A DNA stretch of 64,000 bases from an uncultured Caulobacterales bacterium (GCA_947503715.1 CANNER010000002.1:682001-746000); one strand, 5' to 3'; shown: positions 7,784-17,565, numbered from the stretch's first letter. Numbers and translations: made by a program. The notes: generated by a model from the sequence alone, not told the origin.

Positions 7784-8137
7784 TTTCGTCGACTCCCAAA
7801 TTTTTTTGGAAACTAGAAGAATGTAGTGAACGAAGCGTTTACACCTGAGCGGCTTTGTCTGTTCTGACGATGAAAATGGTCTATACACTATATTAGCGTC
7901 GAAAAATTTAATGAACGGATGTTTAAATGTGACTTATTCTGGTCACATTTGACAGGTCTTGATTGGTAATACGCATGACTTTCAGCACTATTTCGCGATA
8001 AATAGTTATTTTACCAGAAATTTACCCTATCTCTCAACAGGGCAGTAAGCCTTGGTCCCTATAAGCAATCACATCAGGGATGACCCTGTGAACTGAGGGT
8101 TATCCTCTCTGACAAACGCATACGTGGGAGTATTGTT
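7784..8137. other. Promoter region between the secretin-domain gene and the first pilin gene
   Basis: 354 nt between divergent pilus genes. It holds a 9-bp perfect inverted repeat (7925-7950, listed separately) and a degenerate CtrA-like match TTAC-N7-TTAC (8011-8025) ~113 bp before the pilin start. AT-rich, with no small gene that I can support. Confidence 0.5.
7925..7950. promoter_or_regulatory. Perfect 9-bp inverted repeat, candidate operator
   Basis: AAATGTGAC (7925-7933) and GTCACATTT (7942-7950) separated by 8 nt. The half sites resemble CRP half sites (TGTGA/TCACA), but the gap between those pentamers is 10, not 6, so another regulator is likely. Between divergent pilus genes. Confidence 0.55.
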
Positions 8138-8329
8138 ATGCAAAATCTTTTTACTCGTTTTATTGAAGACGAATCCGGTGCGACAGCTATTGAGTATGGT
8201 CTGATCGCCGCTCTTATCTCTGTTGGTATTATTGCCGGCGCTCGTACAATCGGTACAGGCATCAGCAGCCGTTTCACAGAAGTCGGAACTGCAGTGACTG
8301 GCGCAACAACTGGTTCGACTGGCGAATAA
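8138..8329 (+). CDS. Flp/PilA-type major pilin 1
   Basis: 63 aa. The leader MQNLFTRFIEDESG and the segment ATAIEYGLIAALISVGII are the Flp prepilin signature: cleavage after Gly, Glu at mature position 5, followed by Tyr. The hydrophobic helix forms the pilus core. The C-terminus is Thr/Gly-rich. GGGAG lies 8 nt before the ATG. First plus-strand gene of the pilus locus, followed by a strong hairpin before a second pilin gene. Confidence 0.95.
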   Translation: MQNLFTRFIEDESGATAIEYGLIAALISVGIIAGARTIGTGISSRFTEVGTAVTGATTGSTGE

Positions 8330-8353
8330 TCTAATAGATTATTTGATTGAATA

Positions 8354-8384
8354 GCGCCCGCCCCTTGTGGCGGGCGCAATAGTT
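8354..8384 (+). terminator. Hairpin between the two pilin genes
   Basis: A 9-bp stem GCGCCCGCC/GGCGGGCGC (8354-8362 with 8369-8377) with a short, weak T-tract (AATAGTTTTC). Probably a partial terminator or a 3' stabiliser that sets a high pilin-to-assembly-protein ratio. Confidence 0.65.
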
Positions 8385-8427
8385 TTCATATCTGAAAAAT
8401 GACCTAGAAAAAGCGGTTGAGGCCTTC

Positions 8428-8610
8428 ATGAAAAAATTTGAACAATTTCTCAAAGATGAATCTGGCGCGACTGCGATTGAATACGGCCTCCTCGCTGCGT
8501 TGATCAGTGTTGGCATTATTGCAGGGGCTTCGACGATTGGTTCAGGCATAAGAACCCTCTTCACGGATACCAATAGCGAGCTTGTGAAAGCTGCAACTGC
8601 CTCTGAATAG
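8428..8610 (+). CDS. Flp/PilA-type pilin 2
   Basis: 60 aa. The same signature as pilin 1 (KDESGATAIEYGLLAALIS) and clearly a paralogue; the two differ mainly after residue 35, where this one has a charged tail (LFTDTNSELVKAATASE). It may be a minor pilin or an alternative subunit. Placed between the pilin-1 hairpin and cpaA. Confidence 0.93.
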   Translation: MKKFEQFLKDESGATAIEYGLLAALISVGIIAGASTIGSGIRTLFTDTNSELVKAATASE

Positions 8611-8684
8611 ACGGCTGCATTATAACCTGACCTTAAGCTTTTTAGGGTACTGTTGGGAAACCCTATTTTGCGGATGTCGACACA

Positions 8685-9191
8685 ATGATTTTACCAACGC
8701 TCGTCTTTTTTATATTTACGATCCCGCAAATTATGGCTGCATTAAATGACGCCAATGCGATGAAGATTCCCAATCGTATCCCATTGATTGCACTGTTCAG
8801 CTTTTTTCTGATTATACCTTTCACATGGGGCGGCGTTCCGATATTCCTAGAACATCTCACAGTTGGGTTGGCGATGTTTGCGCTTGGCTTTGCTATGTTT
8901 GCCTTTGGATGGATGGGCGGCGGCGATTCCAAATTACTGGCGGGTACAGCGATTTGGTTCACGTGGCCGGATATGTTGATGTATGCTGTTTTCACATCCT
9001 TATTCGGAGGCGTCCTCACACTCGTTCTACTTGTAGGACGTACATATATTCCTGTTCGTATTCTGACGACACCTTGGGCACAGATGATGTTGAAGGATGA
9101 GAAGAAGATCCCTTATGGCTTGGCGTTGGCAGCGGGGGCAATCTTCACGCTTCCACACAGCCGAATTTTTGCAGCAGCTTTGGGGCATTAA
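8685..9191 (+). CDS. cpaA: Prepilin peptidase CpaA/TadV (A24 family)
   Basis: 168 aa, all membrane. An aspartic peptidase that removes the leader of Flp pilins and TadE pseudopilins. The two catalytic aspartates are D22 (NDANAMKIPN) and D81 in the GxGD-type motif GGGDSKLL. The short length without a methylase domain is normal for the TadV group. Followed by a good terminator, so cpaA ends the pilin transcript and cpaB starts a new one. Confidence 0.93.
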   Translation: MILPTLVFFIFTIPQIMAALNDANAMKIPNRIPLIALFSFFLIIPFTWGGVPIFLEHLTVGLAMFALGFAMFAFGWMGGGDSKLLAGTAIWFTWPDMLMYAVFTSLFGGVLTLVLLVGRTYIPVRILTTPWAQMMLKDEKKIPYGLALAAGAIFTLPHSRIFAAALGH

Positions 9192-9221
9192 CGGGCCTTA
9201 TACCCGTAGATAAGTCTTATG

Positions 9222-9252
9222 AGCGGCGCTGTAAAACACGCCGCTTTTTTTT
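9222..9252 (+). terminator. Terminator after cpaA
   Basis: A 7-bp stem AGCGGCG/CGCCGCT (9222-9228 with 9239-9245) followed by eight T residues. Confidence 0.85.
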
Positions 9253-9319
9253 GAGGCTGTGAAAACTCAAATTTTTACGAAAGCCGTTAACCCTTTCCAA
9301 ACGCCTCACTGTCTATCCA

Positions 9320-9334
9320 TTAACCATGCTTTAG
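9320..9334. promoter_or_regulatory. CtrA-type box upstream of cpaB
   Basis: TTAA-CCATGCT-TTAG, 7 of 8 consensus positions at the correct 7-nt spacing, 53 bp before the cpaB ATG. Placed to control the long cpaB-tadC unit. Confidence 0.6.
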
Positions 9335-9386
9335 TGCGTCTGTCCCTATTCTGGGTGCTAAGACGCAACCAATGTGGTGAGGGGAT

Positions 9387-10250
9387 ATGGACACCAAGAA
9401 GATTATTGTATTGGGCGCGATGGCCGTTTTAGGCTTTGTCGTCTTTACGCAGGTCAAGAAGATGGGCACGCCCGTTGCGGTCCCCGAGACCCCTGTTCAG
9501 ACAGAGGTCGTCGTTGAAAAAGTCAAATATGTGCCCGTCTTGGCGGTCGCGAGTGACTTTTCCGTTGGGCAGAGAATTGGCGAGAGCTCTTTGACATCAA
9601 TTGAATGGCCCGCGGAAGCGCTGACAGCCAATCTCATAAATCTTGAGGATCAGCCGGATGCGCAAGCGCAATTTGTAAACTCTCTTGCGCGCGTTCAACT
9701 GGCTGAAGGGGAGACCCTAACGCGTGATAAAGTCATTATGGCGGGTGATAGCGGTATTATGGCCGCATTGCTGAAGCCTGGAATGCGGGCCGTGACAACC
9801 CGGATCTCAGTCGACACCGCAGCCGGTGGTTTCATCCAACCGGGTGACCGCGTCGACGTTATCTTACGCGAAAATTTCCAGATCCGTCGCAATCCGACAT
9901 TAGATGCTCAAAGCACGACTGTTGGTCGAAACAGCCTTTACGTGGCCAAGACACTTTTTGAAAATGTTAAAATTCTGGCGATTGATCAGACTTTCACAAC
10001 GTCTTCCGAAACGGGTGCCGCTATTCCCGGGTCCACAGCCACGTTTGAATTATCGCAATCTGATGCTGAACTTCTCCAAGAATCAGAAGGTTATGGTGAT
10101 ATTTTTCTAACATTACGGGGTGTGAACGGGTCCAATTACCAAGCCCGAAGCGCGGCACGTGTTGAACGGGAGGGACAAGACCCTGCGCCGTCAACACTGA
10201 CAGTTTACCGCGATGGCCAAGCGACACCTGTCGCCTTGCAGCAAAGATAG
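9387..10250 (+). CDS. cpaB: Flp pilus assembly protein CpaB/RcpC
   Basis: 287 aa. One N-terminal transmembrane helix (IIVLGAMAVLGFVVFTQV), then a SAF domain at ~50-115 (VASDFSVGQRIGESSLTSIEW) and an RcpC domain with RAVTTRISVDTAAGGFIQPG and GDRVDVILR. It works in the periplasm at the base of the pilus secretin. The ATG follows GAGGGGATAT. First gene of an apparent nine-gene run (cpaB to tadC) with small gaps. Confidence 0.93.
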   Translation: MDTKKIIVLGAMAVLGFVVFTQVKKMGTPVAVPETPVQTEVVVEKVKYVPVLAVASDFSVGQRIGESSLTSIEWPAEALTANLINLEDQPDAQAQFVNSLARVQLAEGETLTRDKVIMAGDSGIMAALLKPGMRAVTTRISVDTAAGGFIQPGDRVDVILRENFQIRRNPTLDAQSTTVGRNSLYVAKTLFENVKILAIDQTFTTSSETGAAIPGSTATFELSQSDAELLQESEGYGDIFLTLRGVNGSNYQARSAARVEREGQDPAPSTLTVYRDGQATPVALQQR

Positions 10251-10259
10251 GTCGAACTG

Positions 10260-11732
10260 ATGATGATGAAACAGACATTTCGAACATCTGCAACGGCACT
10301 TGCACTCGTCGGGGCCCTTGGTCTTTTGGCGGCCCCGTCTCAGGCGGGGACACGGTCTTACTCCAACGTCCAAAATGCGACAGCGGCCGTGAAAATTCAA
10401 GGCCCTGGAACGAGCGCAAAGAACCAATCTATTATTCTTCCACTTTCGAAATCCACCGTCATAGAATTGCCTGAAAACGTGATGGATGTGATTGTGTCTG
10501 ACCCTAATGTTGTCGACGCCGTCATTCACACATCGCGCCGCACAATGTTAATCGGCAAGAATGCCGGCCAAACCAATGCTTATTTCTACAGCCATGATGG
10601 TCGCGAACTTCTTAACCTAGATATCCGTGTAGAGCGTGATATTGGCGGGTTAGAAGGTCTGATCGCGCAAAATGCACCAGATAGCGACGTCGAAGTACAG
10701 GTCTTCAACTCAAATATTCTTTTGACGGGAATGGTGCCAAACGCCGCTGCAGCGGATCGTGTCGAGAAACTGGCGCGGATGTGGCTGACGACGGGCGGTC
10801 CGCAAAGTGCAGAAGGCGAAATTGTCAACTTGATGTCCATTGCTGGCAAGGACCAGGTTATGCTGAAAGTTCGCATTGTTGAAATGCAGCGTTCCGTGAC
10901 AAAGCAGATGGGTCTGAACCTTAACGCCATTGGTGAATTGGGTGATGGTACGGTTTCCCTGATTAATCAGGTCGGTCCTTCTTTCTCAGGTGGTTTGAAC
11001 GCGTCCGGCAATTTCAATAACACTGGGAGCGGCGATCTGACCTCACTCGGCGGCGCCCTTAATGCATTGGAGACAGTCGGACTTGTTCGAACTTTGGCTG
11101 AGCCCACATTAACGGCAATATCCGGCGAGACAGCTAATTTCCTCGCGGGTGGTGAAATCCCACTTTTTGCCGGATCATTCCGGGATGAAGACGGCAATCT
11201 TCAGCGATCATTCGAGTTTAAACCCTTCGGCGTTTCGTTGGGTTTCACACCAGTCGTCTTATCCGAAGGTCTCATCTCTTTGTCTATCAGTACGGAAGTG
11301 TCCGAACCGACAACAGAAAACTCATTCTTAGCAGATGGCGGTGACAATGTTCTGGGTATCCGGGTACGCCGGGCCAATACAGTTGTTGAATTACCAGCAG
11401 GTGGTTCTCTCGTGATCGCGGGTCTGATCCGCGAAGAAGCCCGTTCAACGGTTGACGGAACACCGGGATTGAAGGACGTGCCAGGCTTGGGAGCGCTCTT
11501 TCGCGGTCGTGACAGTCAGTCAACGCAGACAGAGCTGGTTGTCATTGTGACGCCTTATCTCGTCGATGCCACGCATCCTGATAAGTTGCAGACACCGACA
11601 GACGGGTTTCAAGCCCCGAATGATGTTGAGAGCTTGATGCTGGGACGGCTTAATAAAATTTACGCGGAAAACGGAAAACCTGAGATTCAATCCAGCTCTC
11701 TGGGTGGCCCGTTTGGCCATGTTGTGGATTGA
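10260..11732 (+). CDS. cpaC: Flp pilus outer-membrane secretin CpaC/RcpA
   Basis: 490 aa. Signal peptide, then a pilus N-domain at ~58-125 (STVIELPENVMDVIVSDPNV), a BON domain at ~135-190, and the secretin core at ~245-440 (AEPTLTAISGETANFLAGGE, RRANTVVELPAGGSLVIAGL, VPGLGALFRG, TELVVIVTPYLV). It forms the gated outer-membrane channel for the pilus. The start lies 9 nt after the cpaB stop; the second and third Met are equally possible. The stop TGA lies inside the ribosome-binding site of cpaD. Confidence 0.95.
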   Translation: MMMKQTFRTSATALALVGALGLLAAPSQAGTRSYSNVQNATAAVKIQGPGTSAKNQSIILPLSKSTVIELPENVMDVIVSDPNVVDAVIHTSRRTMLIGKNAGQTNAYFYSHDGRELLNLDIRVERDIGGLEGLIAQNAPDSDVEVQVFNSNILLTGMVPNAAAADRVEKLARMWLTTGGPQSAEGEIVNLMSIAGKDQVMLKVRIVEMQRSVTKQMGLNLNAIGELGDGTVSLINQVGPSFSGGLNASGNFNNTGSGDLTSLGGALNALETVGLVRTLAEPTLTAISGETANFLAGGEIPLFAGSFRDEDGNLQRSFEFKPFGVSLGFTPVVLSEGLISLSISTEVSEPTTENSFLADGGDNVLGIRVRRANTVVELPAGGSLVIAGLIREEARSTVDGTPGLKDVPGLGALFRGRDSQSTQTELVVIVTPYLVDATHPDKLQTPTDGFQAPNDVESLMLGRLNKIYAENGKPEIQSSSLGGPFGHVVD

Positions 11733-11742
11733 GGAGAAAATG

Positions 11743-12423
11743 ATGTCTAAAACCTTGATTAGAACAACAGCGTTACTCGCGACCTTTACATTGGCGGCCT
11801 GTGCAACGCCTGCGCCGACCTATAAGCCAACACATATTCGCAACGCGGTACAAGTGGCCGAAAGCATTGAGCGGTTAGAACTTTACACGCGACCAAATGG
11901 CCTTGAGCTCTCTGCAAGAGATACGCTGGCTGTCTCACAATTCTTGGATGGATATGCCCGGTCCGGTGATGGCCCCCTATTCATCAATCGCCCCGCCAAT
12001 GCGTTGTCCGGACTCGGAACGCAGCAGGCGGAAGCGAAGGTCCGTCAATTGATGGCGCAGGGGGGAATGAACCCCGCAGTTTTACAAGCAGGTCAATATG
12101 CGTCTGCGCCGGGCGCGCCCGCACCCGTAGTCGTCTCCTACCGCACATTGAAAGCCATCCCGCAGGATTGTCGTCAGATGGGGAATATTGGGACAACTTA
12201 CGCGAACCAGCCGCATTCAAATTTCGGGTGTTTCCACTCCGCCAATCTAGCCGCCATGATTACCGATCCGCGACAGCTACTGGAACCTTACGCCACTGGA
12301 ACGCCAAATTCTCAGCGCAGACAGGTTGTCTATGACAAATATATTCAGGGCGAACCCACCTCTGCGCAAATTAACCCAAGACAAGAAGTCGGTGCCGGCG
12401 ACGGCGGCGGCGGCGGTACCTAG
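11743..12423 (+). CDS. cpaD: CpaD-family pilus assembly lipoprotein
   Basis: 226 aa. Lipobox TLAAC at the end of a short signal peptide. The conserved CpaD signature is NFGCFHSANLAAMI, followed by PRQLLEP and a run typical of the family. The protein probably pilots or stabilises the CpaC secretin. GAGGAG lies 6 nt before the ATG at 11743, and another ATG 3 nt upstream is possible. The tail ends in a glycine run (GDGGGGGT). Confidence 0.92.
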   Translation: MSKTLIRTTALLATFTLAACATPAPTYKPTHIRNAVQVAESIERLELYTRPNGLELSARDTLAVSQFLDGYARSGDGPLFINRPANALSGLGTQQAEAKVRQLMAQGGMNPAVLQAGQYASAPGAPAPVVVSYRTLKAIPQDCRQMGNIGTTYANQPHSNFGCFHSANLAAMITDPRQLLEPYATGTPNSQRRQVVYDKYIQGEPTSAQINPRQEVGAGDGGGGGT

Positions 12424-12482
12424 ATCGCCGAAACGAAACCTAATTTAAGACGACGCCGAAAACGCAAACCGAAGACGATGCC

Positions 12483-14153
12483 ATGACACAGATGCCACAG
12501 CCGCACCCCAATATGCCGCAGCCCGTCCCGGCCCATCCCGGTGCGCCGACGCCGCCACGACCGGTGGCCATGCCGCAATCTGTCACGCCGCAGCCCGTGC
12601 CAATGCCGACACCTGTTGCGCCGCAACCTATGCCCATGCCGGCACAAATGCCGCGGCAGAGCCTGCAGCCGCAAATGCCCCCCGGCTCGCAAACGATGCC
12701 TTATCCAGCAGCCCGGCCTGCCCCGGTTCAGGACAGCTCTCTATTGGATTATTCCGGACAGCCGCAATTAGGTCAGATGCCCCCAAATCAAATGGCCCCA
12801 GGCCAAATGGGAATGAGTCATAATCCGATGGGCCATGTAGAGGCCGCACGCCCCTATGCCCCTTTGGATGATACTGCCCGCGAGGGCGGTGAAAAACCGC
12901 TACCCTCCATCTCGGTACATGCTTTTTGTGATCGTCAGGAAACTGCGCATTGTGTAAATGAAACGACGCGCGATTGGCGTATGAAACGTGCCAATGTGAA
13001 AATCTACATGGGTGGATTGCCCGCCGCGATAGAATTTTATCATAAAGAAAATACGCCGTCTCTGATCCTTATTGAAAGTGGCATGCGGGGCGAAGAGCTA
13101 TTTAATCAGCTCGAGCAACTGGCCAGCGTTTGTGATGAGGGAACAAAAGTCGTTGTTATTGGTGCGACCAATGACATTCGTCTTTATCGTCAATTGATGG
13201 ATAAAGGTGTCTCGGATTATCTCGTTCCACCTCTGCATCCGCTTCACGTGATCCGCTCACTTGGAGAGCTTTACTCAGATCCAGAGCAACCCTTTATTGG
13301 TCGCGTCGCCGCATTTTTCGGTGCGAAGGGCGGGGTTGGTTCTTCGGCACTTGCGCATAACACGGCTTGGGTGCTCTCAGAAATCATGGGGCAGGAAACG
13401 TCTCTCATTGATTTAGATGCGAGTTGGGGGACAACCGGTCTTGATTTTGCTTATGATAATACATCCGGTTTGGAAGAAGCGCTCGGTGAACCGGATCGGC
13501 TTGACGAAACACTTATGGACCGGATTATGATCCGTCATACGCAAAAACTATCTATTCTACCGACATCAAGTTCGCTCAATACCAAACCCGTCATGGCAAC
13601 TGAAAGCTATGAAGCTGTCGTCAATGCCGTGCGCGGCATTTCCCCGCTCGCTGTTTTAGATATGCCCCATTACTGGTCGGATTGGACGACGAATGTCCTG
13701 ACATCTGTCGATGATGTTGTTGTCGTGGCGACACCTGATCTGGCGGGTATGCGCAATGCGAAAAACCTGATTGATTTTCTGAAAACACAACGACCAAATG
13801 ATGCGGAACCCATTCTTATCCTCAACAAGGTCGGGATGTCCAAAACGACAGAGATTTCTGTCAAAGATTTCGGCGCAATGGTCGGTATGGACCCGAATAT
13901 CGTCATAGGCTGGGACCCTGAAAGCCATTTTGAAGGTACGAATGAAGGTAAGATGTTGACGGAAGTCAAGTCAGCAGACCAAACCGTGCAAGGTCTAAAA
14001 TATCTCGCCAATCGCATTCGGACGGGAACTTACGATGTTCGTCTGAAGGGTGATGTTGCGCCAACAAAAAAGGGGCTTCTGAAAATTGGCGGTGGTAAAA
14101 AGGAAAAAGGCGAAGCCAAGTCGATGTTTTCCTTTTTGAAAAAAGGGTCGTAA
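12483..14153 (+). CDS. cpaE: Pilus localisation/assembly ATPase CpaE (ParA/MinD-like)
   Basis: 556 aa. Residues 1-120 are a Pro/Met/Gln-rich low-complexity region without homology to the core. Residues ~142-265 form a receiver-like domain lacking a convincing phospho-Asp (LILIESG). From ~272 a MinD/ParA ATPase follows, with the deviant Walker A FFGAKGGVGSSAL (279-291) and SLIDLDASWGTTGLDF. In Caulobacter CpaE targets the pilus machine to the pole. No strong ribosome-binding site precedes the ATG at 12483, and an in-frame stop at 12441 limits any upstream start. A lysine-rich C-terminal tail ends the protein. Confidence 0.92.
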   Translation: MTQMPQPHPNMPQPVPAHPGAPTPPRPVAMPQSVTPQPVPMPTPVAPQPMPMPAQMPRQSLQPQMPPGSQTMPYPAARPAPVQDSSLLDYSGQPQLGQMPPNQMAPGQMGMSHNPMGHVEAARPYAPLDDTAREGGEKPLPSISVHAFCDRQETAHCVNETTRDWRMKRANVKIYMGGLPAAIEFYHKENTPSLILIESGMRGEELFNQLEQLASVCDEGTKVVVIGATNDIRLYRQLMDKGVSDYLVPPLHPLHVIRSLGELYSDPEQPFIGRVAAFFGAKGGVGSSALAHNTAWVLSEIMGQETSLIDLDASWGTTGLDFAYDNTSGLEEALGEPDRLDETLMDRIMIRHTQKLSILPTSSSLNTKPVMATESYEAVVNAVRGISPLAVLDMPHYWSDWTTNVLTSVDDVVVVATPDLAGMRNAKNLIDFLKTQRPNDAEPILILNKVGMSKTTEISVKDFGAMVGMDPNIVIGWDPESHFEGTNEGKMLTEVKSADQTVQGLKYLANRIRTGTYDVRLKGDVAPTKKGLLKIGGGKKEKGEAKSMFSFLKKGS

Positions 14154-14156
14154 AAC

Positions 14157-15557
14157 ATGTTCGGTAAAAAATCCGACCTCGCGCTTGCGGGTGATGCACC
14201 TGCGCCAAAACCGTCAAAAGCGGCAGCGGCGCCTGCGCCCACGCATGCGAGTGATGCACCGCGTAGCCGGAGTAATGAGCCGAGCGAAGAATATTACGAA
14301 ACAAAAGCGACCATCTTTAATGCACTTTTTGAAACCATTGACGTCTCCGCCTTGGCAGGCATGCAGCCTGATAAAGCGCGCGAAGAGATCCGTGGTATTG
14401 TTGATGAAATTATCGCGATTCGAAATGTTCGTTTATCTGTCGCCGAATCAAATCAATTAATTACAGAAATTTGTGATGATATTCTCGGCTATGGTCCGCT
14501 GGAGCCCTTGCTCGCGCGGGATGATATTGCCGATATTATGGTCAATGGCGCGAAACACGTTTTCATCGAAACCAATGGTAAGATGATCAAAACAAATATC
14601 CGCTTTCGCGATAATACGCAGTTGATGAATATTTGTCAGCGTATCGTGAGCCAAGTGGGCCGTCGCGTCGATGAAAGCTCGCCCATTTGTGATGCGCGTC
14701 TTTTGGACGGCTCTCGTGTGAACGTGATTGCGCCACCCCTCTCAATTGATGGACCCGCGCTGACCATTCGGAAGTTTAAGAAAGATAAACTGCGTCTCGG
14801 GGATCTTGTGAATTTCGGTTCAATCTCGCCGGCGGGTGCACGCGTTTTGCAGATCATTGGCGCGTGTCAGTGTAATATCGTCATTTCCGGCGGTACTGGC
14901 TCTGGTAAAACGACGCTTCTCAACGCATTGACAGGATTTATCCATCCGGATGAGCGTATCATTACCTGCGAAGATGCGGCGGAATTGCAGTTGCAACAAC
15001 CGCATGTCGTGCGTCTCGAAACGCGCCCGCCCAATCTTGAGGGTAAGGGTAAGATCACCATGGCGGATCTCGTGAAAAACTGTCTGCGGATGCGTCCGGA
15101 ACGGATTATCGTGGGTGAGGTCCGGGGGCCGGAAGCTTTTGATTTGCTACAGGCCATGAACACGGGTCATGATGGGTCCATGGGAACGCTCCATGCTAAC
15201 TCCCCGCGTGAAGCACTGTCTCGTTTGGAATCTATGATTACGATGGGCGGCTTTTCCCTCCCGGCGAAAACAATTCGGGAAATGATCGTCGGCTCTGTCG
15301 ATGTAATCGTGCAGGCGACGCGTCTGCGGGATGGGTCCCGTCGGATCACGAAAATCACCGAAGTGATCGGTATGGAAGGCGATGTGATCGTCACACAAGA
15401 TCTGATTGTCTATGAGATGGACGGTGAGGATGCGCAGGGCAATATTATTGGTGAGCATAAATCCACCGGTATCGCCCGCCCGGCTTTCTGGGATCGTGCG
15501 CGTTACTTTAACCTTGAAAAAGATCTGGCTGAAGCGCTGGATGAAGCGGGCAGTTAG
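14157..15557 (+). CDS. cpaF: Flp pilus secretion ATPase CpaF/TadA
   Basis: 466 aa. GspE-family hexameric ATPase that powers Flp pilus extension. Walker A is GGTGSGKTT (245-253). The Asp and His boxes and Walker B follow ([53 protein letters not shown]). Residues 1-45 are an Ala/Pro-rich linker. It starts 3 nt after cpaE and ends directly against the next start codon. Confidence 0.96.
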   Translation: MFGKKSDLALAGDAPAPKPSKAAAAPAPTHASDAPRSRSNEPSEEYYETKATIFNALFETIDVSALAGMQPDKAREEIRGIVDEIIAIRNVRLSVAESNQLITEICDDILGYGPLEPLLARDDIADIMVNGAKHVFIETNGKMIKTNIRFRDNTQLMNICQRIVSQVGRRVDESSPICDARLLDGSRVNVIAPPLSIDGPALTIRKFKKDKLRLGDLVNFGSISPAGARVLQIIGACQCNIVISGGTGSGKTTLLNALTGFIHPDERIITCEDAAELQLQQPHVVRLETRPPNLEGKGKITMADLVKNCLRMRPERIIVGEVRGPEAFDLLQAMNTGHDGSMGTLHANSPREALSRLESMITMGGFSLPAKTIREMIVGSVDVIVQATRLRDGSRRITKITEVIGMEGDVIVTQDLIVYEMDGEDAQGNIIGEHKSTGIARPAFWDRARYFNLEKDLAEALDEAGS

Positions 15558-16544
15558 GTGGACCAGCAAACTCTCATCGCGCTTTGTGCTGCCGGCATTG
15601 TTGTCTGTATTGCCTTCCTCTTCTTGGGCGGAGATAAATCATCCTCTGATACCAAACGCGTGCGTGAATTTGCGGGAAAGAAAACGCTGGGCAGCAATAT
15701 AAAGGAAAAGCTCAAAGTCGAAGATTCCGGCAATCGAAGAAAACAGATTGAAGAGTCCCTTGGAAAAATTGAAGAACGTCAGAATGAAAAAAAGAAGAAG
15801 GCGAAATCTCTCAAGGCCCGGTTAGTCCAAGCGGATTGGAAAACAAAGCCGCAAACATTTATGGTTATTTCGCTGGTGCTGGCGGTTATGGGCGGAGGCG
15901 TACCTTTTGTTCTCGGGCTGCGACCACTCATGTGTTTGGGTCTTGCAGTTATTTTGGGCTTCGGATTGCCCCGGTTTATTTTGAATTCGGCCATCAAGCG
16001 ACGTCAGGCTAAATTTACGTCTCATTTTGCGGATGCGATGGATATTATCGTGCGGGGTGTGCGGACCGGTCTGCCTTTGGGTGATTGTCTAAAAATTATT
16101 GCGCATGAGAGCCCAGAACCTCTGGGCACAGAATTCCGCCGCGTTGTTGAAGGTGAAGGATTGGGTATTCCGATCGAAGTCTGCCTTGAACAAATGTATG
16201 AGCGTATGCCGATTTCCGAAGTAAACTTCTTCGCAACGGTTCTCAATATTCAGAAATCAACGGGTGGTAATTTGGGAGAGTCCTTGGCGAACTTGTCCAA
16301 TGTACTGCGTGGGCGGAAAATGCTGCGAGAGAAAATCAAGGCGCTCTCTGCGGAAGCCAAGGTGTCTGCGATTATTATCGGCGCACTTCCCATCATAGTC
16401 ATGGGTCTGACCACAATGATGAGTCCCGATTACATGATGGATCTCTACACAACAAAAACCGGTCAACGAAACTTGATGATCGGCGCAGCTATGATGTTTT
16501 TCGGCACTATGATGATGCGTAAAATGATTAACTTTAAATTTTAG
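15558..16544 (+). CDS. tadB: Inner-membrane platform protein TadB (CpaG)
   Basis: 328 aa with a GTG start immediately after the cpaF TAG, so translation is coupled. A short N-terminal helix, a lysine-rich cytoplasmic stretch (ERQNEKKKKAK), two helices at ~95-145, a T2SSF domain at ~150-280 (FADAMDIIVRGVRTGLPLGD, LGIPIEVCLEQMYERMP) and a C-terminal helix pair. Together with TadC it forms the membrane platform on which CpaF acts. Confidence 0.93.
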   Translation: MDQQTLIALCAAGIVVCIAFLFLGGDKSSSDTKRVREFAGKKTLGSNIKEKLKVEDSGNRRKQIEESLGKIEERQNEKKKKAKSLKARLVQADWKTKPQTFMVISLVLAVMGGGVPFVLGLRPLMCLGLAVILGFGLPRFILNSAIKRRQAKFTSHFADAMDIIVRGVRTGLPLGDCLKIIAHESPEPLGTEFRRVVEGEGLGIPIEVCLEQMYERMPISEVNFFATVLNIQKSTGGNLGESLANLSNVLRGRKMLREKIKALSAEAKVSAIIIGALPIIVMGLTTMMSPDYMMDLYTTKTGQRNLMIGAAMMFFGTMMMRKMINFKF

Positions 16545-16562
16545 CGCGACGGAGAACCAGAT

Positions 16563-17522
16563 ATGTCACCTGAATCCCTCGCCATGTTTTCAACAGCCGG
16601 CGCCATCCTGATTTCCGCGCTGGTTATGTACACGATTTGGATTGTCGTCATTCCGATGTTGGAGGGCGACAAGAAAAAGAAACGCATGGAATCCGTTGCC
16701 TCCGCACGGGAAGGTATGCGCAAGGATCGTTTGGCAAATCTTCAATCGGAAGCCAGCCTTCGCGCTGATGGCAAGGGCGTCGCCAAGAATATGGTGGATC
16801 GCTTCAGTCTTGAAAAACTTCTCGAAGCCTCAGACCTTAAGGATAAAATGGCACAAGCGGGCCTTCGGGGTCAGAAACCTATTTACGCCTTTTATATGGC
16901 ACGTTTGGTCGCACCCATTGTCTTAGGCCTACTCGGTTTTCTCATCTTTGTCGTCTTAAACCTGCCTGGCTGGGACATGCTGCGTCGTGTCGCGCTGTCT
17001 ATTGGGATGATGCTGTTTGGATATTATTTGCCCGGTATCTATATTAAAAATGTCGCCGGGAAACGACTCGCGTCGATTATGCCCGTTTTCCCGGACGCTC
17101 TGGATCTGCTGCTGATTTGTGTGGAATCGGGGATGTCTGTCGAACTCGCTTTTGGTAAAGTTGCAGAAGAAATGGGGGATGCTTCGGTTGAATTGGCGGA
17201 AGAGTTTTCCTTAACGACGGCAGAATTATCATATCTAACATCACGGCGATTGGCTTATGAAAACCTGGCCCGTCGAAATAATCATCCCGGTATTCGTGCG
17301 GTGGCGACGGCGTTGGTTCAGGCTGAACGTTATGGTACACCACTCGGTGATACGCTTCGAACAATGGCAAATGAAAATCGTCAGATGCGCGTGATGCTAG
17401 CTGAGAAAAAAGCGGCTGCTCTCCCGGCGAAATTGACCGTGCCGATGATTCTATTCTTCCTGCCGGTTCTGTTCATCGTCATCCTGACACCTGCGGGTAT
17501 GCGTCTGGGCGAGGCTTTCTAA
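16563..17522 (+). CDS. tadC: Inner-membrane platform protein TadC (CpaH)
   Basis: 319 aa. N-terminal helix, basic loop, two central helices, then a T2SSF domain (PVFPDALDLLLICVESGMSV, RYGTPLGDTLRTMANENRQM) and a terminal helix. A paralogue of TadB, 18 nt downstream of it. It closes the plus-strand pilus operon, followed by a strong bidirectional terminator. Confidence 0.93.
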   Translation: MSPESLAMFSTAGAILISALVMYTIWIVVIPMLEGDKKKKRMESVASAREGMRKDRLANLQSEASLRADGKGVAKNMVDRFSLEKLLEASDLKDKMAQAGLRGQKPIYAFYMARLVAPIVLGLLGFLIFVVLNLPGWDMLRRVALSIGMMLFGYYLPGIYIKNVAGKRLASIMPVFPDALDLLLICVESGMSVELAFGKVAEEMGDASVELAEEFSLTTAELSYLTSRRLAYENLARRNNHPGIRAVATALVQAERYGTPLGDTLRTMANENRQMRVMLAEKKAAALPAKLTVPMILFFLPVLFIVILTPAGMRLGEAF

Positions 17523-17565
17523 ATTCGAAAAAATCACGGGTTTGATGATTTAAAGTCAATAAAAA

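Noticed and set aside
7928-7947. CRP site TGTGA...TCACA in the pilin promoter
   Set aside because: The half sites are 10 nt apart instead of 6, so canonical CRP binding is unlikely. Kept only as an unassigned dyad.
9276-9295. Second CtrA site before cpaB (TTAC...TTAA)
   Set aside because: The half sites are 8 nt apart instead of 7, so this is not counted.
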